Origin: JAZLEZ01 sp045615505
GTDB lineage: Bacteria > Spirochaetota > Spirochaetia > Sphaerochaetales > Sphaerochaetaceae
DNA: 6,137 bases
Assembly: GCA_045615505.1 (NCBI GenBank)
Contig: JAZLEZ010000047.1
Coordinates: 1-6,137, forward strand
Direction of reading: 5' to 3'
The notes beneath the pieces are model-generated. The model was not told where the DNA came from, did not search any database, and worked only from the letters and a program-made list of their open reading frames with translations. Position numbers and translations under genes: made by a program. Positions 1 through 4,546 of the stretch are shown piece after piece (positions within the stretch are counted from its first letter, which is position 1; each line of letters opens with the position of its first letter).

Positions 1-757
1 TCAGTTCCTTCTGATCTTTTACATTGAAATCTTCGGTTTCTTCATATCTTTCTGAAAGTTTTGAAAGAATTATTTCAAAGCAGGAAATCATTACTCCTGA
101 TTTATGAATAACATTTGTAATGATGTTGGATCCATCTTCCATCTGTTTTGAAAGATTGACCTCTTCTTCAGCATTCAGCAGTGTTTCCTTTCCGATTTCC
201 CGAAGATAAAGCCTAATCGGATCATCAGAGCTTGTCTCTGTTTTATCATTTCCCAAAACAACAGTTCTGTGTACCGCATGTTCCACATCTTCATCAATAA
301 GTGAAATAGAGTCCATTCGGCTGTTGCTGTCATCGAAGTTTTCAAGTATGAAGCTTTTTGTATAAGAAGTTTTTTCATCTTCTTCATCCTCATCTTCATC
401 ATCTTCTTCTTCATCTTCTTCTGCCTGAATTGCGTCAAGTTCAGAATCTGTAGGTTCATCCAAAACATCAAGCGGAACATCATCTTCATCGACAGATAAA
501 AGATCATCATCTGTTTCTTCTTCAATATCTTCAATTTCTTCACCATCAGGTTCTTTAAAAGAAACATCATCAGAATCACTTTCATTAATTATGAGATTCT
601 GTTCGTTTAGTTTGTTAATAAAAAATTCAAAATCAGCTTCATCTACATGTTTGCTGATCAAATACTCTTTTAAATCTGAAATGGTAAACTGATTCTCATT
701 CTTTGCCGAATATATCAGTTCCTGCAGAATTTCCTGGTTGTTATTTCCTTCTTCCAT
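1..757 (-). CDS. rpoD: RNA polymerase primary sigma factor (sigma-70, RpoD), N-terminal part, cut by window edge
   Basis: This encodes the housekeeping sigma factor that directs core RNA polymerase to promoters. The frame reads from ATG at 757-755 with no stop to base 1, giving about 252 residues; regions 2 to 4 lie outside the window. Residues about 1-60 look like a region 1.1 domain (EILQELIYSAKNENQFTISD). Residues about 62-128 form a very acidic linker ending in 16 uninterrupted Asp/Glu residues (113-128). Region 1.2 starts near residue 178 with DPIRLYLREIGKETLL, a hallmark of primary sigma factors, followed by the usual NAEEEVNLSKQME helix. The start overlaps the dnaG stop as TAATG, with AGGA five bases before the ATG, so it is probably translationally coupled to dnaG in one operon. 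Identification is from the region 1.2 motif plus the dnaG neighbour. The family match is firm; the exact organism is not. Confidence 0.95.
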   Translation of the reverse strand, partial: MEEGNNNQEILQELIYSAKNENQFTISDLKEYLISKHVDEADFEFFINKLNEQNLIINESDSDDVSFKEPDGEEIEDIEEETDDDLLSVDEDDVPLDVLDEPTDSELDAIQAEEDEEEDDEDEDEEDEKTSYTKSFILENFDDSNSRMDSISLIDEDVEHAVHRTVVLGNDKTETSSDDPIRLYLREIGKETLLNAEEEVNLSKQMEDGSNIITNVIHKSGVMISCFEIILSKLSERYEETEDFNVKDQKEL

Positions 758-2559
758 TAAATTCCTGTATCCTCTATCTTCTTCAATTCTTCAATTTCAC
801 GGTCAAGTGTATTCTTGGCCTCTAATAGTCCCAAATATTCTTCCGGGCTTAAATTATCCATCTCTCCGCTGTTTATCAAACTAATTATACTCTTTCTTTT
901 TTCTAGAAGATTATCCAGTTTGATTGCATTGATATATTCATCAATTGCAGCTTCTATATCCGAATATCTATTGATATCATCAGAAAAAGAGGCTGAAACA
1001 AAATTTCTTAAACTGACATCTTCAATCATCTGCAGAACGGCTTCATCAGAATTAATCCCTGATCTTTTACTGTCTTCCAGAACCGTGTACAGGATTTTTG
1101 CATCTTTGTCGTTTAATGTATTAATCTTCAGCTTTCTTCTGAAATATTCAAAATATTGTCTGTTTCTGAAAACCAAAAGAAGTAAGTTCAATTCTGCAGA
1201 AATTTTCAGCGGATTATAAATCTTAATTTCAGGGCTTTCCGTTTGAATATCATCCTGCTTATCTACACGCTGATTCTTGTAATCATTCACTATATCTTCT
1301 TCTGAAACATGCAATATTTCGGAAAGATTCTTAACATATCCTTGGCGTTCAATCTCACTTGATGTAGCGTCAAGAAAGGGTCTTACCTCCTTAAATACAG
1401 ATAGTTTCCCTTTGGGCGTTCTTGTATCATATAATTTTATTGCTGAATGTACAAGATAATAAAATGCCGGTTCTTTATTTAAAATACTTTCTGATAAAGC
1501 ATTACCACCTTGTTCCTCCAGCAGCTGAGAAGCGTCTTTTGCATTATAAAAAGGTTTGATAACATGACATTCCAAATCGTTTTTCTGGCAAATCAATATT
1601 GCCTTTATTGTAGCTTTTCGACCGGCATCATCAGAATCAAACAAAAGATTAACTTTGGAACAATACCTTTTTATCAATTGGGCCTGTTCTACGGTGAAAG
1701 CAGTTCCTAAAGGAGCGCAGGCGTAAGATATTCCGGCTTGATGTAAGGAAATAACATCAAAATTACCTTCGCACAGTATTATTTCCTCTCTCTTTTTGAG
1801 TTCCTGTAAACTTTCATAAAAACCGAATAAAAGATTTCTCTTGGTATATAACACAGTCTCCGGAGAGTTGACATATTTTGCGTTACTATCACCGGAAAGG
1901 TCTCTTCCTGAAAACGCAACACAGTTTCCTTTCCAATTTCTTATAGGGAAAAGAATTCTGTTTCTGAATAAAGGAAGTTTTTCATAATTTTTGGAAAAAA
2001 GGCCGCTTTCCTTTAACAGTTCATCGGAATAATTATTGTTTTTAAGAAATGTATAGAGCCAAGAAGGGTTGTCATATGCATATCCCAACATGAATTTTTC
2101 ACAGGTTTCTTTAGTAATTCCTCGTTTCTGCACATATAATCTGGCAGCTTCTGCTTCCGGAGAATTATTGAAAATATGATGATAGGAATTGATGATGCGA
2201 TTATATAAATCTGTCAGAGCCCTAATCTTACCTGATTCAATTTTATCCTTTTCGGTTTCTTCTTTGAGTTCTACATTTGCTTTCTTAGCAAGAATCTCTA
2301 TGGATTCCGGAAATGTAACATGCTCCATCTCCATAACAAAAGAAAACATATTTCCGCTTTTCTGACATCCGAAACACTTATAGAAACCTTTATCGTCATG
2401 AACTATAAAAGAAGGAGTTTTTTCTTTATGAAAAGGACAACAGGCTTTAAAATCATCAGTACTGCCCTGTCTTTTGATTCTGACATAAGAACCAACAACT
2501 TCACTGAGTCTCAGTTTTGCTTTTATTTCTTCTATTACTTTGTCAGAATAATGTCCCAT
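757..2559 (-). CDS. dnaG: DNA primase DnaG
   Basis: DnaG synthesises RNA primers at the replication fork. It is about 600 residues long, normal for bacterial DnaG. Residue numbers here count from a GTG at 2565. The N-terminal CHC2 zinc ribbon has ligands C43, H46, C64 and C67. The RNA polymerase core contains YVNSPET (231-237) and KRNLLFG. The TOPRIM domain has EGNFDVI, with E266, and DSDDAG, with D310 and D312, the metal-binding acids at almost the same positions as in E. coli. A third motif is KDASQLL (343-349). From about 450 on is the poorly conserved helicase-interacting region. I prefer ATG 2559 to the in-frame GTG 2565: neither has a Shine-Dalgarno, and the promoter's predicted start point falls on the A of the ATG. 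With the GTG the protein is 602 residues. It ends in an overlap with rpoD, forming part of the classical macromolecular synthesis operon. Confidence 0.96.
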   Translation of the reverse strand: MGHYSDKVIEEIKAKLRLSEVVGSYVRIKRQGSTDDFKACCPFHKEKTPSFIVHDDKGFYKCFGCQKSGNMFSFVMEMEHVTFPESIEILAKKANVELKEETEKDKIESGKIRALTDLYNRIINSYHHIFNNSPEAEAARLYVQKRGITKETCEKFMLGYAYDNPSWLYTFLKNNNYSDELLKESGLFSKNYEKLPLFRNRILFPIRNWKGNCVAFSGRDLSGDSNAKYVNSPETVLYTKRNLLFGFYESLQELKKREEIILCEGNFDVISLHQAGISYACAPLGTAFTVEQAQLIKRYCSKVNLLFDSDDAGRKATIKAILICQKNDLECHVIKPFYNAKDASQLLEEQGGNALSESILNKEPAFYYLVHSAIKLYDTRTPKGKLSVFKEVRPFLDATSSEIERQGYVKNLSEILHVSEEDIVNDYKNQRVDKQDDIQTESPEIKIYNPLKISAELNLLLLVFRNRQYFEYFRRKLKINTLNDKDAKILYTVLEDSKRSGINSDEAVLQMIEDVSLRNFVSASFSDDINRYSDIEAAIDEYINAIKLDNLLEKRKSIISLINSGEMDNLSPEEYLGLLEAKNTLDREIEELKKIEDTGI

Positions 2560-2565
2560 ATCCAC

Positions 2566-2593
2566 ATTATATAAAAAAAATAAATTATGTAAA
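2566..2593 (-). promoter_or_regulatory. dnaG-rpoD promoter, predicted leaderless start
   Basis: On the minus strand, TTTACA (2593-2588, five of six matches to the -35 consensus) is followed by a 16-base spacer and a perfect TATAAT (2571-2566). Counting seven bases on from the -10 box gives position 2559, the A of the preferred dnaG ATG. No purine-rich ribosome binding site fits between the -10 box and the start codon. The -35 box lies inside the T-tract of the tRNA-Tyr terminator. The promoter call rests on consensus matches only; the start point is inferred. Confidence 0.7.
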
Positions 2594-2623
2594 AAGAAAA
2601 GGAGATTTGGAAACCAAATCTCC
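2591..2623 (-). terminator. Rho-independent terminator of tRNA-Tyr
   Basis: A perfect 10-bp stem, GGAGATTTGG with CCAAATCTCC (2623-2614 and 2610-2601 in minus-strand order), encloses a three-base TTT loop. It is followed on the minus strand by TTTTCTTTTT (2600-2591). It begins eight bases after the tRNA-Tyr 3' end. On the plus strand the hairpin is followed by TTAAACTTGG, which is no U-tract, so it works in the tRNA-Tyr direction only. Its T-tract merges with the -35 box of dnaG. Confidence 0.9.
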
Positions 2624-2630
2624 TTAAACT

Positions 2631-2712
2631 TGGAGAGAGAAGGATTCGGACCTTCGAAAGCCTAGCTAACAGATTTACAGTCTGCCCCCTTTGACCGCTC
2701 GGGAACCTCTCC
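2631..2712 (-). tRNA. tRNA-Tyr (anticodon GTA)
   Basis: An 82-base class II tRNA. The acceptor strand GGAGAGG pairs with TCTCTCC (one G-U), with discriminator base A. The D arm CCCGAGCGGTCAAAGGGG is typical of tRNA-Tyr. The anticodon stem GCAGA/TCTGT encloses loop CTGTAAA, with GTA at 2678-2676. A long variable region of about 13 bases follows, then T stem GAAGG/CCTTC. The 3' CCA is not encoded, so a CCA-adding enzyme is needed. The T loop reads TCCGAAT: position 55 is C (base 2649) where nearly all tRNAs have T (pseudouridine 55). All stems are otherwise intact, so the gene is probably functional. Confidence 0.95.
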
Positions 2713-2722
2713 GTGCTCGTAA

Positions 2723-2751
2723 AAAATAGACGAAATACATTAAAAAGTCAA
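2723..2751 (-). promoter_or_regulatory. Promoter of tRNA-Tyr
   Basis: Minus-strand TTGACT (2751-2746, five of six) is followed by a 17-base spacer and TATTTT (2728-2723, four of six). The expected start lies near 2717-2716, only about four bases before the mature tRNA 5' end. The bases between the -10 box and the tRNA include the GC-rich stretch CGAGCAC. Such GC-rich discriminators are typical of stable-RNA promoters under stringent control; that last step is inference. Confidence 0.7.
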
Positions 2752-2860
2752 TATGAATTTATTTAATGAAAATAAACTTTTTAATCTTTTCAAATTCTTT
2801 GTATTCTGATAAAGTCTTTCAAGATGAGGTAAAATTATGAGATATCCGAGTTTAAAGGCT

Positions 2861-2866
2861 TATAAT
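2861..2866 (+). promoter_or_regulatory. Probable -10 box of the uracil permease promoter
   Basis: A perfect TATAAT lies about 95 bases before the permease start codon, in an otherwise gene-free stretch. No good -35 box sits 16 to 18 bases upstream: the sequence there is around TTATGAGATATC. The promoter may therefore depend on an activator or be a different element. A second possible -10, TATAGT at 2875-2880, has a weak TTAAAG at 2852-2857. If the first box is right, the mRNA starts near 2873 and has a leader of about 90 bases. Confidence 0.45.
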
Positions 2867-2911
2867 TCTATGTATATAGTGTTACTTTCATCAATTATTA
2901 TTTGATTTTCC

Positions 2912-2941
2912 GACCAATCTTTTTTGATTGGTCTTTTTTTT
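2912..2941 (+). terminator. Leader terminator (attenuator) before the uracil permease gene
   Basis: GACCAATC (2912-2919), a loop of six T (2920-2925) and GATTGGTC (2926-2933) form a perfect 8-bp hairpin followed by eight T (2934-2941). This is a textbook intrinsic terminator. It ends only 20 bases before the permease ATG. No plus-strand gene lies between the window's left edge and this point, so it can only act on the permease's own leader. On the minus strand the hairpin is followed by GGAAAATC, so it does not serve that strand. Attenuation is therefore the best reading. The signal is unknown; pyrimidine availability is the obvious guess for this gene. Confidence 0.8.
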
Positions 2942-2951
2942 AGGCTTTTTT

Positions 2952-2957
2952 AGGAGG
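2952..2957 (+). promoter_or_regulatory. Strong Shine-Dalgarno of the uracil permease
   Basis: AGGAGG lies four bases before ATG 2962. It fixes the start codon: an earlier ATG at 2958 directly abuts it and is out of frame. It begins ten bases after the attenuator T-run, so the hairpin does not mask it and control would be on transcription rather than on ribosome access. Confidence 0.85.
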
Positions 2958-2961
2958 ATGT

Positions 2962-4278
2962 ATGAAGCTTACATACAACATTAAGGACAAACCGAAATTC
3001 GGAGAACTGATTGTTCTGGCTTTTCAGCAGCTTTTGGCTATTATGGCTGCTACAATAGCCGTACCTGCCATTATAGGAAACGGAATGACTGCTTCTGCTG
3101 CACTTTTCGGTGCAGGAGTCGGTACATTGGTATATCTTCTGTTTACAAGATTCAACAGCCCTGTATTTCTGGGTTCTTCGTTTGCATTCATAGGTTCAAT
3201 GTTTGCAGCATTTGCCGGTGGTGTTTCAATGCAACTCGGATTCCTCGGATTGATAATGGGTGCTATGTTTGCCGGTCTTGTTTATGTAATCATTGCTTTA
3301 ATTGTCAGAGTCAGCGGTGTTAAATGGATAGACAAACTTATGCCTGCCGTTGTAATCGGACCTACCGTAGCAATTATAGGTCTTTCACTTGCAGGAAACG
3401 CTGTTTCAGATCTTCTTAAAGGTGACGGAACTGCATCCAGTCCGTATCTTGCACTGATTTGCGGTCTTGTTACACTGTTTGTAGTAGTCATTTGTTCTGT
3501 TTACGGAAAGAGACAGGCAAAACTCATTCCTTTCATCATAGGTATTGCTTTTGGATATTTTGTTGCTCTGATTATGACATTAATCGGATTATCAACAGGA
3601 AATGAAGCAATGATAATCATAGATTTTACACCTTTTAAGAATCTGAACCTGATTAGTGTACCCAGTTTTACTTTTTTGACAGCTTTGAAAGGTTTCGGAG
3701 AAATTACTCCTGCTTATGTCGGGACTATTTTTGTAGCTTATGCACCTGTTGCTTTTGTTACATTTGCTGAACATCTTGCAGATCATAAAAACCTTTCAAC
3801 TATTATTGAAAAGGATTTACTTAAAGAACCCGGTCTTCACAGAACTCTTCTGGGTGACGGTATCGGATCATTTGCAGGTGCAATCTTCGGTGGATGTCCT
3901 AATACTACTTACGGAGAATCAGTTGCCTGTGTAGCCATAACCGGTAACGGTTCAGTCGCAACAATCATTACTACTGCATTCTTTGCAATGATTATTTCAT
4001 TCTTCGGACCTTTTGTTGCAGTTCTTGATTCCATTCCTTCATGTGTAATGGGCGGTGTATGTATGACACTTTACGGATTTATTGCTGTCTCAGGGCTTAA
4101 AATGATACAGAAAGTTGATTTTGAAGACAACAGAAACCTGTTTACATGTTCTGTAATCCTTATTTCAGGTATTGGCGGACTATCACTTACATTCGGGAAA
4201 GTTACTCTTACAGAAGTTGCTTGTGCATTGATACTTGGGATTGTCGTCAATCTTGTTGTGAGAATTAAATCTAAATAA
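2962..4278 (+). CDS. uraA: Uracil/xanthine permease, NCS2 (NAT) family, probably uracil:proton symporter
   Basis: An integral inner-membrane carrier of 438 residues, the usual length for bacterial UraA/PyrP, and strongly hydrophobic throughout with about 14 expected helices. Conserved family segments are LGSSFAFIGS (70-79), AEHLADHKNL (269-278), DLLKEPGLHR (285-294), CPNTTYGES (312-320) and the signature region IPSCVMGGVCMTLYG (358-372). E270 and E319 correspond to the substrate-coordinating Glu241 and Glu290 of E. coli UraA. In helix 1 the QH motif of the family is Gln-Gln (Q22-Q23), and D274 stands where E. coli has His245, so substrate choice could differ. Uracil is the best guess, but xanthine or another nucleobase is possible. 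The gene is single, has a leader attenuator and a strong Shine-Dalgarno, and is followed by a tRNA gene with its own promoter. Confidence 0.93.
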   Translation: MKLTYNIKDKPKFGELIVLAFQQLLAIMAATIAVPAIIGNGMTASAALFGAGVGTLVYLLFTRFNSPVFLGSSFAFIGSMFAAFAGGVSMQLGFLGLIMGAMFAGLVYVIIALIVRVSGVKWIDKLMPAVVIGPTVAIIGLSLAGNAVSDLLKGDGTASSPYLALICGLVTLFVVVICSVYGKRQAKLIPFIIGIAFGYFVALIMTLIGLSTGNEAMIIIDFTPFKNLNLISVPSFTFLTALKGFGEITPAYVGTIFVAYAPVAFVTFAEHLADHKNLSTIIEKDLLKEPGLHRTLLGDGIGSFAGAIFGGCPNTTYGESVACVAITGNGSVATIITTAFFAMIISFFGPFVAVLDSIPSCVMGGVCMTLYGFIAVSGLKMIQKVDFEDNRNLFTCSVILISGIGGLSLTFGKVTLTEVACALILGIVVNLVVRIKSK

Positions 4279-4287
4279 AGATATTAG

Positions 4288-4307
4288 AGGTACTTTCAAA
4301 AGTGCCT
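4288..4307 (+). other. Small hairpin just after the permease gene
   Basis: AGGTACTT and AAGTGCCT pair over 8 bp (one G-T) around a TCAA loop, nine bases after the stop codon. There is no T-run behind it (the next bases are TCATAAAAA), so it is not a convincing intrinsic terminator. It may be an mRNA 3'-end stabiliser or a degenerate terminator. Confidence 0.4.
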
Positions 4308-4314
4308 TCATAAA

Positions 4315-4364
4315 AATAATGTACAAAAGGTCTTGTCAAACTCGATAATCTTTTGTACATTATT
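4315..4364. repeat. 15-bp perfect inverted repeat framing the tRNA-Thr promoter
   Basis: AATAATGTACAAAAG (4315-4329) and its exact complement CTTTTGTACATTATT (4350-4364) are separated by 20 bases. Each arm contains the palindrome TGTACA. No T-run follows, so it is not a simple terminator. The -35 box of tRNA-Thr lies in the loop and its -10 box in the right arm. It could be an operator, a large hairpin ending the permease mRNA, or a remnant of a small mobile repeat. Other genomic copies would be needed to decide. Confidence 0.85.
4333..4361 (+). promoter_or_regulatory. Promoter of tRNA-Thr
   Basis: TTGTCA (4333-4338, five of six) and TACATT (4356-4361, four of six) are 17 bases apart. Transcription would start near 4368, about 14 bases before the mature 5' end. 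The whole promoter lies within the 4315-4364 inverted repeat. An alternative -10, GATAAT at 4344-4349, has a weaker partner TGTACA at 4320-4325. Confidence 0.6.
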
Positions 4365-4381
4365 CAAGTCGAAAGACAAAT

Positions 4382-4455
4382 GCCACCTTAGCTCAGCTGG
4401 CCAGAGCACGTGATTTGTAATCTCGGGGTCGTCAGTTCGAATCCGACAGGTGGCT
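4382..4455 (+). tRNA. tRNA-Thr (anticodon TGT)
   Basis: A 74-base tRNA with perfect 7-bp acceptor stem GCCACCT/AGGTGGC, discriminator T, D arm GCTC/GAGC with the conserved GG, anticodon loop TTTGTAA (TGT at 4416-4418) and T loop TTCGAAT. CCA is not encoded. Two stem pairs are broken: T4411 opposite T4423 in the anticodon stem and A4434 opposite C4444 in the T stem. These may be genuine, may be sequence errors, or may mark a gene under relaxed selection. The decoded family, ACA plus other ACN codons through wobble, follows from the anticodon. Confidence 0.92.
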
Positions 4456-4459
4456 CTCA

Positions 4460-4488
4460 GAACTCGGTTTATCCGAGTTCTTTTTTTT
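4460..4488 (+). terminator. Rho-independent terminator of tRNA-Thr
   Basis: GAACTCGG (4460-4467), loop TTTAT and CCGAGTTC (4473-4480) give an 8-bp perfect stem, followed by eight T (4481-4488). It begins five bases after the tRNA 3' end. On the minus strand no T-run follows, so it serves the tRNA direction. Confidence 0.92.
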
Positions 4489-4497
4489 ATAAATCAA

Positions 4498-4519
4498 CAG
4501 GCAGTCTTTCGACTGCCTG
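4498..4519. terminator. Probable bidirectional terminator between tRNA-Thr and the DUF1015 gene
   Basis: CAGGCAGTC (4498-4506) and GACTGCCTG (4511-4519) form a perfect 9-bp stem with a four-base loop. Read on the minus strand the loop is GAAA closed by C-G, a very stable tetraloop. It stands 28 bases after the DUF1015 stop codon and is followed there by TTGATTTAT. Read on the plus strand it is followed by TTTTCGTATTTT. It therefore probably ends the DUF1015 mRNA and backs up the tRNA-Thr terminator. Confidence 0.75.
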
Positions 4520-4546
4520 TTTTCGTATTTTATGGCTTTTATGCTT

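Noticed and set aside
175..585. Open frame of 136 codons on the minus strand, rich in Met and Lys
   Set aside because: It lies in another frame of rpoD. The Met/Lys bias comes from reading GAT/GAA/AAG repeats of the acidic linker out of frame, and the rpoD frame carries the sigma region 1.2 motif.
884..889. Perfect TATAAT on the minus strand inside dnaG, a possible internal rpoD promoter
   Set aside because: The base positions 16 to 18 upstream (around AATCTT) do not resemble a -35 box, and AT-rich coding sequence yields such hexamers by chance. It is possible, but not supported.
815..1219. Plus-strand open frame opposite dnaG
   Set aside because: It is antisense to an intact conserved primase, has no Shine-Dalgarno that I can see, and its Ser/Leu/Ile-rich composition is what antisense reading gives.
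2320..2574. Plus-strand open frame opposite the dnaG N-terminus
   Set aside because: It is antisense to the zinc-ribbon coding region and runs through the dnaG promoter. There is no independent support.
4288..4307. Hairpin after the permease gene as its terminator
   Set aside because: The stem is fair but no T-run follows, so I list it as a hairpin only, not as a terminator.
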